A stretch of DNA of 64,000 nt from Mikania micrantha (GCA_009363875.1 CM018694.1:2294001-2358000), one strand, 5' to 3'. Positions 9,667 through 22,148 are shown, numbered from the stretch's first letter. The notes: generated by a model from the letters alone, not told the origin. A program made the numbers and translations.

Positions 9667-12600
9667 TCAGTCTTTGACTTCAGTTATTTCTTCAACTTTG
9701 TCTTTTAATCCACTCGATTCACCAACTTCAGCAACAACATTGTCCACCGCTCGTATCACCACCGAACGTGGTATCTTTGCAAGTCTTTCTGCTTCCACTT
9801 TATAATCTCTATCATCTCTCTCCTTTTGCACTTGCATCAACTCAGTATAAAGATAATTCACATCATTCCAATTGCAACCAGAATGTATTCCCAAAGTGAA
9901 ACACATTTGTGCAATGGTTTGAAATTGAATTGCAATATCTTTAAAACTGACTCCCACATCATGATATCCATCTTCAGCATATATCTGAGATGAATTCAAC
10001 AAACTAATATCATCCCTCGAACAATTCACAATCCATATAGGATCAAGCATTCTTATCACCCTCCAGTTCTCTTCCTGCTTCAGCACAATAATGCCTTCTG
10101 AAGTTCTTTCATCATAAAACCAAAACTTGAAATATGGATTCCAATCTTGTTCAACTTTTCTGAGTCTTGGTCTTTTATAAACTTTAGGCTTCACATAATC
10201 TTTGAATTTTTCTCTAAACTGGGGAGATAACAAACTCCATCCAAAACGACCTTCTTTCTTTAACAAATTTTCAAAAATTTCATTATGTCGGGTCTGAATA
10301 GGCTTTATCATTCTTAATCTTGAAAGATTTTTGCATTCAAAAGCTGGTAGACTCATCAAATCAGTAGCCTTTCCAAAGTATTGACATCCATCAACCCTTT
10401 TAACCACATAACAACCTTTATCAGACAAACTTCCAGGAATGTAATGAAAATAACCATAACTAATAATCCTCCCAATCATCTTGGATTTAGATCCAATCTT
10501 GAACTTTGTGGATTGTTTAGTTAGGTTGTCTGGATCTTTATCTTCATATACTTCCCTCATAATCTTGAAAGAATGCAAATGATCAATGATATACTTTGTT
10601 TCATCTTGAAATTCCTTCCAATAATCCAAATTTGTCTTTTCTCTAATTGGATTCAAAGTTGAACTTGACATACTTCCAACATCAAATATCTTTTTCAACA
10701 TGTTTAGATTCAGCAATTCTTCATCAATAACATCTTTATCAAAATCAGACAAATCAGTATCATCATACTCTTCAAAATCAAACATCAAATCATCATCATC
10801 ATCCTTATCATCATCAAAAACAGATTGATAATCTTGAAATGAATAGTCACCCAAAATTTCTCCTTCTTCTCTTTCTTGATAAACTTGAATCTCAACAATG
10901 TTTCTCTGCAAATCTATATCAGAATGCATTTTAAATAAATCAAGAAAAGTAGGCAGAGAGTAATCAAGAATCTCTTTAGGATATTCTATTAAGTCCAAAT
11001 CTTCAAAGTCAACATTCATACAATCCTTAGCACTATCTGAAGCTACAGAAGAAACTGGAACAGCATCAGTAGAAATCTTAAGAGGAGTATCAACAATCAC
11101 TTTATCAACTTTTGAGCTAGATGCTTCAGACTTTATTACTTTTGATTCCAACTCTTTGATCTTGAATCTTAAATCAGTGTTTTCATTCTTCAGATCAATA
11201 ATATCTTCAAATTGTAGCTTGACCAAAAACTCCAATTCAGAAATTTTATCTTTCATCGCTTTCTTCTCAGCAATCTCTTCTTCTTTCCATTTCAACATCA
11301 AATCCATTTGAGTTTTTAACTCATTCAGCCCAGAACTGGAAGAAGATGGTTTATCAGTAACCAACTTTCCTTTTTCTTTCTTGTACTCTTCAAATTCCTT
11401 TGAAAGCATAGACAGTCTTCTTTTAAGATCTGTATCATCATAATTCACAGTAAAATTAATATCACCCAAATCATCAAGCCCTGAAAATAAATCATCTCTA
11501 GGAATTGAATCCTGAGGAATAGAAGTCTCTGGCACTGAAGATACAGTAGTGGCTTCTACAAAAGATGATGTGAAAGAAGCTACATGTACAAACTCAGGAG
11601 TTTGTACAGTAGACACATGAGTAGTAGTCACAGAAACTGAAGAAACCACAGGAGAAACAAAAGCAGGAACTGAAGAAACAATCACAGGTGAAGACACAAT
11701 GGTCTTATCAGTCTTTGTCTTTTTCTTCTCATAAGGCCCTCTCTTGGCCATTCTTTTAATCTTCTTTGGTTTAGAAGATTCAGGCTCTTCAGGAATAAAA
11801 ATAGGATCATCCTTTTCTTCTTTCTCCTCAGCATCCTTCTCAACAAACTTTCTCTTCCTTTTCTTTACCATCTGGTTCCCTTCTTGAACCATCTCATACT
11901 CTGACTCTGTGTCAGAAGATTCACTATCATCATCAGCAGCAACAGTCTCTGTCTGCATCCCAGACACATCAACTTCCAGATGTTCTTGAGAAGATTGCTC
12001 TTGAGATGATTTAACTTGAGAAGTGGATTGAGAAGATTGACCAGGAGTCTTCTTCTTTGGTTGTTGCCTTGGTGGAGGTGGAGGTGGTGATTGATTATCA
12101 GCAGCTGCAACATCTTCAGTATCAGATTCTGAATCATCATGCCTCCATGCATCAGCCTCAGGTGCAACATAATTTGCCCTGGCACAATGTGCAATCAAAT
12201 CCTTTTCTTGTACAGCATCCCCAGTTCTTTGATATACTCTGACTTGACCTAAACTTGAATCAGTCATGTGTTTAATCTTTAACAAATCTCCAACTTCCCT
12301 GGGTAGCTGACCTTCAGGAAACCTCTCATCAATCAACATTTGCACAAATCTAGGATACATATAAAACCTATCCTTAGCCTTTGTGATGTTGTCGCACATG
12401 TAGCGGAAGATCATGCCAGAAAAATTGAACGGTTTGTTCAATATAAGTGCAACCATGGCAGATCGCATCAAGTCCCTTAACTCATCAAATGTGCCTTTCC
12501 TCATGCTAAGGCAATGCAGCAACACATATGCTAGAAACTTATATTGCAGTGGTAGCTTTCCCTTCTTGATTGATATGGAGTTATAATCTCCGAAGTATCT

Positions 12601-12945
12601 GATGCGTAGAAAACAACCTTTGATGCAACTCTCAGGAATAAGAGTTACACCATCTGGTTCACCTCCAAAATGTAATACTCTCCTAACATCAGCCTCAGTT
12701 ATACGAATTGCTTGTCCAAGCACATTCGCATCTATAGTGTACACATCATCAACAGAGATAATCCGAGCTGATCCCCAAAAGCTCTGAATATGAGATCTAT
12801 ATATCTGAACTGAACTAGATATAGCATGATAAACCCTTGATCTTCTGAGAAACTCGATCATTGGTCGAAACTCTTGACCATTCTTGGTTGTCGGATCCAA
12901 ATGAGCACAAATATTGTGTTTATCTCCGAAAACTAAGTTCGCCAT
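9667..12945 (-). CDS. Third gene of copia A: 1,092-aa protein of unknown function
   Basis: This open frame lies downstream of pol on the same strand, after a 2.1 kb spacer, and ends just before the polypurine tract. Visible parts: an N-terminal globular region (about 1-245, starting MANLVFGDKHNICAHLD); a Pro/Ser/acidic linker with a proline run at 287-292; basic clusters at 361-366 (KKRKRK) and 393-412, both resembling nuclear localisation signals; a Ser/Thr/Val-rich stretch (415-470); a coiled coil (about 505-615); a very acidic segment (711-745); and a C-terminal globular domain (about 770-1060). I see no signal peptide or membrane helix, so the env-like label used for some SIRE elements is not supported. 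Related C-terminal domains occur in copia B and copia F. Similar hypothetical proteins are, from memory, common in Asteraceae annotations; function unknown. Start chosen at the first Met, just after a splice-acceptor-like sequence. Confidence 0.85.
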   Translation of the reverse strand: MANLVFGDKHNICAHLDPTTKNGQEFRPMIEFLRRSRVYHAISSSVQIYRSHIQSFWGSARIISVDDVYTIDANVLGQAIRITEADVRRVLHFGGEPDGVTLIPESCIKGCFLRIRYFGDYNSISIKKGKLPLQYKFLAYVLLHCLSMRKGTFDELRDLMRSAMVALILNKPFNFSGMIFRYMCDNITKAKDRFYMYPRFVQMLIDERFPEGQLPREVGDLLKIKHMTDSSLGQVRVYQRTGDAVQEKDLIAHCARANYVAPEADAWRHDDSESDTEDVAAADNQSPPPPPPRQQPKKKTPGQSSQSTSQVKSSQEQSSQEHLEVDVSGMQTETVAADDDSESSDTESEYEMVQEGNQMVKKRKRKFVEKDAEEKEEKDDPIFIPEEPESSKPKKIKRMAKRGPYEKKKTKTDKTIVSSPVIVSSVPAFVSPVVSSVSVTTTHVSTVQTPEFVHVASFTSSFVEATTVSSVPETSIPQDSIPRDDLFSGLDDLGDINFTVNYDDTDLKRRLSMLSKEFEEYKKEKGKLVTDKPSSSSSGLNELKTQMDLMLKWKEEEIAEKKAMKDKISELEFLVKLQFEDIIDLKNENTDLRFKIKELESKVIKSEASSSKVDKVIVDTPLKISTDAVPVSSVASDSAKDCMNVDFEDLDLIEYPKEILDYSLPTFLDLFKMHSDIDLQRNIVEIQVYQEREEGEILGDYSFQDYQSVFDDDKDDDDDLMFDFEEYDDTDLSDFDKDVIDEELLNLNMLKKIFDVGSMSSSTLNPIREKTNLDYWKEFQDETKYIIDHLHSFKIMREVYEDKDPDNLTKQSTKFKIGSKSKMIGRIISYGYFHYIPGSLSDKGCYVVKRVDGCQYFGKATDLMSLPAFECKNLSRLRMIKPIQTRHNEIFENLLKKEGRFGWSLLSPQFREKFKDYVKPKVYKRPRLRKVEQDWNPYFKFWFYDERTSEGIIVLKQEENWRVIRMLDPIWIVNCSRDDISLLNSSQIYAEDGYHDVGVSFKDIAIQFQTIAQMCFTLGIHSGCNWNDVNYLYTELMQVQKERDDRDYKVEAERLAKIPRSVVIRAVDNVVAEVGESSGLKDKVEEITEVKD

Positions 12946-12947
12946 TT

Positions 12948-12980
12948 CTACAAATAGAAATAAAAGAAATTAGAAACAAA
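12948..12980 (-). promoter_or_regulatory. Candidate 3' splice site two bases before the third gene's ATG
   Basis: On the minus strand a CTAAT branch-point-like sequence is followed by TTTCTTTTATTTCTATTTG and TAG, then AA and the ATG. This is a textbook plant acceptor: a U-rich tract of about 20 bases, then AG. It would let a spliced subgenomic RNA deliver the third gene as its first frame. A possible donor (GGTAAAG, minus strand, near 21969) lies in the leader and is also present in copia B near 33762, but it is weak. Confidence 0.55.
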
Positions 12981-13037
12981 AATTAAGTAAAATTAACAAA
13001 ATAAGAAAAATAGAAAAATTTCTAAGTAAAAAACAGC

Positions 13038-13860
13038 GAACCTATTCTTCTTAGACGAACCTTACATCTAGACGAACCCTACTTCTAGACGAACCCTACA
13101 ATGACAGAACCTTACAATGACCGAACCTTGTCCTAAACGAACCTTTTAACTGAACGAACCTTGTTAGTCAAACGAACCTTGACCAAAAGATTCGTTGCCT
13201 TTGAAAGTCAAAGGTTCGCCACGAACCTATACACATCTAACGAACCCTCAAGGTTCGGCGAACCTATACAAATTCAACGAACCCTCAAGGTTTGGCGAAC
13301 CTAAGGTTCGTTCAGCGAACCTGTTCATCGTCCCAGTTTCAACATTTGAATCAGAAAATTCAAAAACAGTTAATCTGATGAAAAAATTATGCACCTAGGT
13401 TCGAAACTTATCGATGAACAACTTTAACAAAGACGGTTTATCCAATTTTTAGATTTTAAACATATTCAAGTCAAATTACAGAACCAAACATAAAAATTCT
13501 AAAAACTCTTAGATCTCTCAAATTACTCGGTCAAATTTCAAAATTTCTACCTAGAAATGTTCACGAAATGATTCTGAATCTAATGATAACAATCAAAAGC
13601 TCTGGGAGGTCCAAGATCGAAAATCGAAAAAATTCGTTCAAAGGTTCGTCGTCTGTGATCAAGATAAAAGTGACGAACTATTTTCGCGAACCCTGTATAT
13701 ATATGTCACGAACCTTTCCAGCGAACCATTTTAACGAACCTTCTTGACGAACCATTTTGCGAACTATCTCCACGAACCCTAACTCACGAATTATTTCACG
13801 AACCCTGTCAACAACCAATCTCAGCGAACCTTACCAACGAACCCATTCAACGAACCTTCT
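13038..13860. repeat. CGAACC/GGTTCG cluster upstream of the third gene in copia A
   Basis: About thirty copies fall in two blocks (13038-13325 and 13640-13860), mostly as ACGAACCTT, GCGAACCCT and similar. They lie between pol and the third gene, the position of a 5' leader for that gene. Confidence 0.9.
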
Positions 13861-15070
13861 CAAAACATGATTTTTCTTTTAAAATTCAAAACAAAATTCA
13901 TATTTAATTGTTCCAAAGTCAAACAAATAATCAAACATTATCAATTTAACATCAGATTTTTGAATGAATAAAACTAAAAAATCTTTTTGAATTTTTAAAT
14001 TTTTAGAACAATTAAAATGCAATCTAACACTAATAACTAAACATCTTTTTGTTTGAGAAAGATTCAGACATGAGATCATATTATATTACAATTTTCAATA
14101 TATCTGTTTATATTATATAACAATTATTTGTAAATTACAAGTCTACAATGATTGTTAATATATTTCTCCTTTTAAATTTAATTACTTAGTAAAGAAATCA
14201 GTTTAAACAAAATTATCAAACATTTTATAATAATCCAACTACTTGAACACATCCCCAATTTGTGAATAATTAATCAAACATAAATGTTCTCAAACTTATA
14301 ATATCAATTATACCTAGTCTGATCATGCAAAAATAAAGCAGAATTTCTTTTTGAAAATAACAAATAGAAAAACAATTTGAATTTGTTCAAGATCATGGAA
14401 TCAAAGTTGATACTTACGTATACTCAAATGATCCAGAAAATGAACGAAACAATAATTTAAGTTTAAGATTTAACAATCAGTTCGATATTCACATATACCC
14501 ATAGATTGTCCAAATCTTAAACAAAACCAAGAAAAACAAATTTGAATTGTCTAAAGCTAGCACAATCAGGTCGATACGTAAGTATACACAAAGAATGTAT
14601 CAGCTTTAAACTAAAATAAAAGAAAAACCAAATCAGAATTTCTTTATTAAAAAAATTAAAGACATGATCAACTAGAAATTTGACTTTATGTTCAAGAAAC
14701 ATTTTGTCAGAAAATTACCACTCTTTTAGGACAAAACTAAGTACTGCATTCTAAGCATTTGTTTCTTATAAAACATTATCAAAAATTTATTCAAACTTAT
14801 CTTTACTAAGTTATAAACCTATCAACACATCATTTATAGTACTTGTAATTATTTTATAAATTTTAATAATACAAACAGATATATTTCCAAATGTAAATAA
14901 TGTACTATCATTTCTCACATAAACAAATCAATTTCTCAGATTTTAATTTTTTTCTTGTTTTTGTGTTTTTGATTTTTTTAATGTTTTTGTATTTTCTAAA
15001 ACCATTCTCCCCCTAAAAACTAAAACACAAAAAAATGAATAAAAATCTGATGTTATTTCAATAAATTTGA
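13861..15070. other. AT-rich spacer between pol and the third gene's leader
   Basis: Very AT-rich, with no coding sequence of note. Short AT inverted repeats and polypyrimidine runs occur, and a CCCCC tract (TTCTCCCCCTAAAA on the + strand near 15005) resembles the terminal polypurine tract seen at 9640. It could act as an internal primer for plus-strand synthesis, as in some long retroelements. Confidence 0.5.
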
Positions 15071-18000
15071 TTATGAAGGAAATTGAGTCTTGATTACCTC
15101 ACCCATAACCCTGATTCCATTTAATTTGAGTAAGTACTCAAAACGTTGTTTATCAAAGGCTTTGGTGAGAAGGTCTGCCCTTTGCTCATTTGTGTGTATC
15201 TTCACAACATCAATCAGTTTCTTTTCATAACAATCTCGTATGAAATGAAACCGAATATCAATATGTTTTGAACGTGAATGATACACTGGATTTTTGGTAA
15301 TCGCAATTGCAGCCTCATTGTCGACATGAATCGGGGTAGTTAAGAAATTAAGTCCATAGTCTCGCATCTGTTGTTGTATCCACAAAACTTGGGAACAACA
15401 ACTGGCAGCTGCTACATATTCAGCTTCACATGTAGATGTAGCAACAGAAGTCTGTTTCTTGCACTGCCATGAGACTAACCTCTCCCCCAAAAATTGAGCA
15501 CCTCCAGTAGTTGATTTGGAGTCAGTCTTACATCCTCCATAGTCTGAATCACTGTAAGCATGAAAGGAGTAGTTATCATCCTTAGGATACCACAGACCGG
15601 TGTCTGGAGTACCCTTCAGATAACGTAAAATCCTCTTGACTGCAATCAGATGAGAAACCTTTGGTTTTGATTGATAGCGAGCACAGATACTTGTAGCGAA
15701 TACAATATCTGGTCGAGAGGCAGTCAAATACATTAAGCTCCCAATCATTCCACGATATAATGTAGCATCTATTATCTCCCCCTTAATATCCGGCTCAATC
15801 CCGTGATTGGGCTGGATGGGCGTGGAAATGGGTTTACAATCAAGCATGCTAAATCGTTTTAGCACATCTTGAATGTATTTGGTCTGATGGATAAAAATAC
15901 CATCATCAGACTGATCAACTTGTAAACCCAAAAAGAACTTAATGTCAGACATAGCACTCATCTCAAACTTCTCAATCATAACCTGCTTAAATTCTAAACA
16001 CATCTGGTCATCGGTAGATCCAAAGATGATGTCATCCACATAGATCTGAACAAGGAGAATGTCCTTGCCCTTTTCCCGATAAAACAAAGTTTTGTCTATC
16101 TGACCCCTATTGAACCCGTGTTCAATAAGATGAGTCGAGAGGGTCTCATACCAAGCTCGAGGAGCTTGATGAAGACCATACAGTGCTTTGTCGAGGATAT
16201 ATACCTGATCCCGGTGGATAGGATCCTCAAAGCCCGGTGGCTGACAAACATACACTGTCTCCTTCAATGAACCATAAAGGAATGCAGACTTGACATCCAA
16301 CTGGTATACTTCGAACTTTTTGTGGGCAGCAAAAGATAGAAATAATCTAATTGCTTCAAGCCGCGCCACAGGTGCAAAAACCTCATCATAATCAATTCCT
16401 TCGATTTGTCTGAACCCTTGGACAACCAAACGAGCCTTGTTTCGAACAATTACACCTCTATCGTCTCGCTTACACTTCAACACCCACCTGGTGCCAATCT
16501 TCTTTTCACCTTTTGGTAAATCTACCAAATGCCATACGCCAAGTTTCTGAAACTGATTAAGCTCCTCTTGCATGGCCTCCACCCAGGCAGGCTCACGCAG
16601 GGCTTCAGTTACAGATTTAGGCTCAATCTGAGAAACGAATGCAGAATGCATCCATAACTCTTGAGTCCCATGATTACGCTCCAGCTCAACATACAGGCTA
16701 TCCTCAGATCCAATTTGCCTTCTCGTCTGTACTCCAACAGACGGATCTCCAATAATCTGCTTCACAGGGTGATTCACATGGACTCTAGACACTGGCACTT
16801 GCGGGACGCCAACTCCATGATCAAGATTTGTGATATCTTGTTCTTCATCTTGATCGTGAGAAATTGCATCTTCAAAAATTTCCTGATCATCCTCCGATGA
16901 CCAGTCAACATTAACTGCTTCAGTAATGCCTTCCTCAGTTGGAGAATTATCTTCAACTTGATGAGAAACTTCTTGATCTTCAGAATTTTGTAAGTCATAT
17001 AACATCTGCAAAGAAATTTCATCATCAGTAACAGTAGGAGACAAGTTAAAAGACTCGAAAAGTTTATCATAATCGAATAACCAATTTGGACCTTTGCCTT
17101 CCGGTATAGGTGTATGTCGTTGAACATCCACATTATACCAGAGTTCCACAACACCCGTGCGTTTGTTAAACACACGTTTATTGGGTAGGCTATAACCCAG
17201 AAAGAAACCTTCTTCAACCTTAGAGTTGAATTTAGCATCTTTCTTGAGCATTGTACAAGGAGCCCCAAAGGGTTCCAGGTGTTCCAAATTTGGTTTCCGA
17301 TTCTGAAGAAGTTCATAACAAGTCTTTTTATGTCTTTTGACTATCAGCACTCGATTAAGGGTAAAACAGGCGGTCGCTACGGCTTCACTCCAGAAAGTAA
17401 TGGGCAGTTTTGAATCAGCTAACATCGTTCTAGCAGACTCTATCAATGTACGATTTTTCCTCTCAGCCACACCGTTCATTTGTGGTTCATACGGTGCGCT
17501 AAACTGCTGCTGAATCCCTTTAGAATCACAAAAAGCTTCCATGTTCTGATTCTTGAATTCTGTCCCATTGTCTGATCGAACCCGCCTAACCCTTAACTTG
17601 TACAAAGTCTCCAATCTGTTCACAAGCAACACAAAGTTTTCATAAGTTTCTGATTTAGTCTTTAAAAACAAAACCCATGAAAATCGAGAAAAATCATCGG
17701 TCACAACAAAGCAATAAGATTCACCACCAATACTCTTCACATTAATCGGTCCAAACAGATCCATGTGAAGGAGTTCTAATGGTTTATCAATAGAAAAGAC
17801 AGTTTTAGACTTATGCGACCTCCTTTTCTGTTTTCCTTTTTTACAAGAAACACACAAATCAGGTAATCTAAAATGTTTAACATGTACAACATCAACCAAT
17901 TGATTATGTACAAGATAATTCATTTTTCTGATGTGTATGTGACCCATTCGTCTATGCCAAGACCAAGTATCCTGTTCTGTAGCCTTAGACACTAGACATG

Positions 18001-18403
18001 TTTCAACTTGATTTACCGTCTCCGCCTTAGCCATGTCCAACACATATAAGTCCTTATACCTGTCGGCAGTCATCAGAATCCAGTCATCAGGAATTTGAAT
18101 ACCTTGTTTGAGCACATAGCATTTCTTGTCATCAAACAACACCTGATAACCTTTATCACATATCTGTGATACACTTAAAAGATTGTTAGTTAACTCCTAG
18201 CAGAAATTGACATTATCAAACGAAACTTTACCGTTAGTCAAACTACCACATCCAGTAATCTGACCACCCTTATCTCCTGCAAAGTTAACGTAACATCCTT
18301 TCATCTCCTTGAAATCTCTCAACAAAACTAACTCTCCTGTCATATGCCTGGAGCATCCACTATCAACAATCCATCGACTGTTGATATGGCCCGTGAATGC
18401 ATC
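15071..18403 (-). pseudogene. Copia A pol: protease, integrase, reverse transcriptase, RNase H (one nonsense codon)
   Basis: The protease motif is WIVDSGCSRHMTG. A single in-frame TAG (18199-18197) interrupts the protease region; copia B has AAG (Lys) there. The frame then runs 1,023 codons from the Met at 18142. It contains an HHCC zinc site (H63, H68, C97, C100), an integrase core with D128, D191 and E227 (35 residues between the last two, as expected), a reverse transcriptase with YVDD at 701-704, and RNase H motifs (AYSDSDYGG, CEAEYVA, VDNEAA). All catalytic motifs look intact. The RT and RNase H style (LDVKSAFLYGSLKE, KHIDIRFHFIRD) is SIRE/Maximus-like. Pol is in a different frame from gag, and the boundary carries a splice-acceptor-like tract ending CAG at 18404. 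Confidence 0.9.
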
Positions 18404-18431
18404 CTGCATAATAAATTAAAACAAAATTTGA

Positions 18432-21400
18432 TTAGTACCAAAAGGGATGACTCCCGCCTTTTCGGCGTTGAGTCTCCCCGAACCGCCTCCAGCCGTTCGA
18501 TCTTGATGAACTACTTGAAGAACCATCTTCCAAGTATTCATCATCTCTCAAATCAAATCTATCTCCTGGCCTGTATCTGGATTTCCAATAAGAGTTTGAA
18601 TTTGAATTTTGTTTTGAAAATTTTTTATGATGAAAGTTATCATAAAATTCATCATCAGATGATGATGACCTGTTCAAAACCTTTTTACCTTTTTGTTGAT
18701 TATCAAAAACTCTTTGTTTATGAAATTTTTCATCCTTAACCCAGATACATTCAGGATCAAATTTCCTGAGAATTTTCATCTCATCCTCACTAGGCTTTAC
18801 CCTCCTAGGAGTTCTATCAGAATGAATTACCCGACTGTCATTAGAAGAAATTTTCTTCTTAACCTTGTGATTTGGACAATTAACAGAAATATGCCCTTTT
18901 CCTCCACAAGTGAAACACTGTCGTGTTTCTCGTGGAGTAAAAGTATGAAATCTGTTACAATTATCCATATCACATTCAGCAATGACATGTCCCAGTTTCC
19001 CGCATCTGTAGCATTTCCTTGATGACACCTTCTTTGGCTTTTCATCACACCCCTTAGATGAATCCAAAGATTTGAATGCTACAGATGGAGATTGAACCTT
19101 TTTCTTCAAATCAGTGACTTTGGTTTTAACATTCTTTTGAAAATTCTTTGAAGTTCCCTTGTTTCCAACCCCACTTTGATTAACATTGTCAACAACTTTG
19201 ACAAACTTCTTGTCAATCTTTTTAACAAATTTCTCTGATTTTTTAAAAACTTTGCTTGACTCTCCTTTTTGTGTTGTTGAGGATTCAACAAACACAATTG
19301 GATTAACAGTAGAAGTAGTCTTGACTTTTAGGTTTGATTTTGAAACAGACTTGTGTTTAGTCAAAGAATTCCCAACATTCTTTATTTCAGATTTTGATTT
19401 CTGAAAAACTTGACTCTTCTTATCCACAGACTTGTTCTTTTGATGACCAATCATCCTTAGAATATCATCTGAATATTCTAAATCAGTGATGTCCTCAATG
19501 ATAGGAGCATCATTGTCAACAACATCACTCTCATGATCAGATCCACTCTTCTTTAATGAAATAGGATCAACTTCTAAATCAGGCTCAAGTTGTGGCCTTG
19601 GAACAAAACTAGAAGGAGGTGGAACAGCATGAAAACCAATCCCAGAACTATCACGTGAATTTTGCAAAGCCGCAAAATAATCAATGACATATGCGGAATT
19701 CTGATAGTTTTCAAGCTTGGCTTTGTTTAATTCAGCTTCAGCTTTTGCTTCTGCCAATTCCACTTTTAACTTCTGAACTGAGTCTAAATGTACAGAAACT
19801 GCATAATTGTTTTGCAAAACCTTGATTTTCAAGTCTTCATTTTCTTTGCTAAGATCTATTATCTTCTTATCAAATGCCTTTTCTTTAGAAATCAACTTTT
19901 TGTTTGCCTCTGTGCATTCCCTCAGATCAGAAGTTAACTGAGAATTCATTTCTTTAAGTCTATCTATCATCTCATACAAATCACTTTGTACCTCAGTCAT
20001 CTCATCAATTTTCTCTTTTCCTTTGCTAGATTCTTCTTCTAAAGAAGCCATGAACGCACCCATAAGATCATCATACTTGACACCCCAATCATAACCTTCA
20101 TCAGCTTGACTCACAAGTGCTTTAGACGTTGATTCCTCAGTTTTCTCTTTCTTTTTCTGATATTCTTCCTTAGGCTTGAAAGGATTCAAATTTCCCTGCT
20201 TCTTGGGATTCTTACATTCTCTTGCAAAATGACCATGTTCTCCACAGTTATAACACTGTGTTGATTTTGGATTAAATCCAAACTTTGTGTTCCGGTCAAA
20301 AGTAAATTTCTTCCCTGTTTTCTTCTCATATATGTTAATTCTGCGAATAACACTCGCCAGCGCCCACTGAGTATCTATCAGCTCCATCTCATCCTCATCT
20401 ATCTGAGCATAGTCTTCAAAAGTCAAATTGGCATTTCCAATTCTTCCAGCTACTTGCTCATCATATGCACTCACTACACATGATAAAATAGACATGTGAT
20501 CTTTTACTGCTTCAACTGTTACTTTTCCCAAATTTGAAGTATTCAACTATACTGGTGGTGATGTTGATTCAGACTTTTTCTCATTGATCGAGCAATGTGA
20601 ACTAGAACTTGAAGGTACAGAAGAACTCTGAGTAGTTTCAGAAGTTCTAGACACAAAAGCAGTCTGTATCTTTGCAGATGCAGCAGGAGGTGTAGCAACT
20701 GAACCACCATATAAAGAAGGATCTTGAGTAACATTTACTCTTCTTGCTTTACGTTTGTCCTTCATTTCTTGTTCCTCCAGTTTCTGAATAAATTCTACCA
20801 AAGTCAATCCAGGTAGATTCTCTCTCAATATCAACACCAAAGAATTCCACTTATCTGGCAATGCATCAGCTAAACAGTCTATCTTCTCATCCTCAGTATA
20901 CTCAATGCCATATTTCCTTACTTCAGTCAACAAATGTCTGTATCTGGTAATCAAAGCATCTAGAGTTTCATTTCCGATGATGTTGAAATTTTCAAACTCC
21001 TTTCTGATGTCAGTAGCTTTCATTTTCTTCAGATTTGTATTTCCTTCAACTCTGGCCTTCAATGCATTCCACAAACTGTATGCAGTCTTGTGCTCATCAA
21101 ACTGATGCAAAATTTGATTTGGAATAGCTTGACTTAATAACCAGTAAGCTTTCTTCTCTGAGTCATATTTCTTCCTTTCATCTACATCTAACCTTTCCAA
21201 GAGTTGATACAAATCAGTTCCAACTACCCTTGGTCTCTCATAAGGAGATAAAATCCTTTCCCATAAATTTGTATCTGTGCCATTAAGATGGGTCTCAAAT
21301 CTTCCTTTCCAGTTATCATAATCAGCTAAATCCAATAACTTTGGCACTTTATTGGTACTGCCAACTTCAGTTTCACTGATTAAAATGCTTTGAAGTTTGG

Positions 21401-21437
21401 TATTCTGACTTGCCATAGCCACGTACATGTCAGACAT
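18432..21437 (-). pseudogene. Copia A gag with zinc knuckles, one in-frame TAG
   Basis: The start MSDMYVAMASQNTKLQSILI is followed by a UBN2-type capsid region (VPKLLDLADYDNWKGRFE, KKAYWLLSQAIPNQILHQFD). An in-frame TAG at 20549-20547 splits a frame that otherwise runs about 1,000 codons. The second part holds three CCHC-type knuckles (CYNCGEHGHFAREC, CYRCGKLGHVIAEC, CFTCGGKGHISVNC), a coiled coil (KAFDKKIIDLSKENEDLKIK) and Lys/Ser-rich and Ser-rich tails. Whether the TAG is damage or a recoding site cannot be settled here, because copia B lacks that segment. The long gag with late knuckles fits the SIRE group. Confidence 0.88.
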
Positions 21438-21457
21438 AATTTCTGAATTTGAAAGCA

Positions 21458-21900
21458 GCGAACCTTTTTCAGAATTTGCACTGGTCGAACCTTCAACAAG
21501 CTTCAGCCGAACCTATAGACAAACTGTTGTCTCAGCCGAACCTTCAAACGAACCTCAGCCGAACCTATGGACTAAATTTTGCTTCAGCCGAACCTTCTGA
21601 CGAACCTCAGCCGAACCTATGGACTAAATTTTGTTTCTGATCAGCGAACCTTTGAGCAGCGAATCTTTGAAACTCACGAACCTTTGCACAGACGAACTCT
21701 CAATACTAACGAACCTTTATTTCAACCGAATCCTCAGCCGAACTATGAACAGTAAACAGCGAACCTTCTGCCGAACTATCAAACGAACTATATTGACGAA
21801 CCTTGCCGAACTTTCAGCAAATTGTCAAACGAACCCTCTGAAAACTCAGAATAACAGCGAACCTTTATCTTCAGCAAATCACAGGTTCGTGGAACAAACC
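21458..21900. repeat. CGAACC cluster in the 5' leader of copia A
   Basis: About sixteen exact CGAACC copies, plus CGAACT/CGAATC variants, lie between the gag start and the primer binding site. All but one are in the same orientation. Confidence 0.9.
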
Positions 21901-22148
21901 TGTAGTGCAGATTTGAAAATTTTGAGCGGGAAACTTTCCAAAACTTCAAGAAATCCTTCCAAATCTTTACCAAAACACTTCCAAAACTTCAATTGTTGTA
22001 GTTCAACAACAATTGACAATATAAACAACCTCAAACACCAGAAAATCAGTCAAAAAGAAAATAGAAAGTAGCCATTGATGATCTTCATATCTTCAAATCT
22101 TCAAATTACTTGAAATTCTTGAATTTGTAGTGTAGAACTTCACCAAAC

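Noticed and set aside
9667..12945. Envelope glycoprotein
   Set aside because: No visible signal peptide, fusion peptide or transmembrane helix; basic and acidic linkers suggest an intracellular protein.
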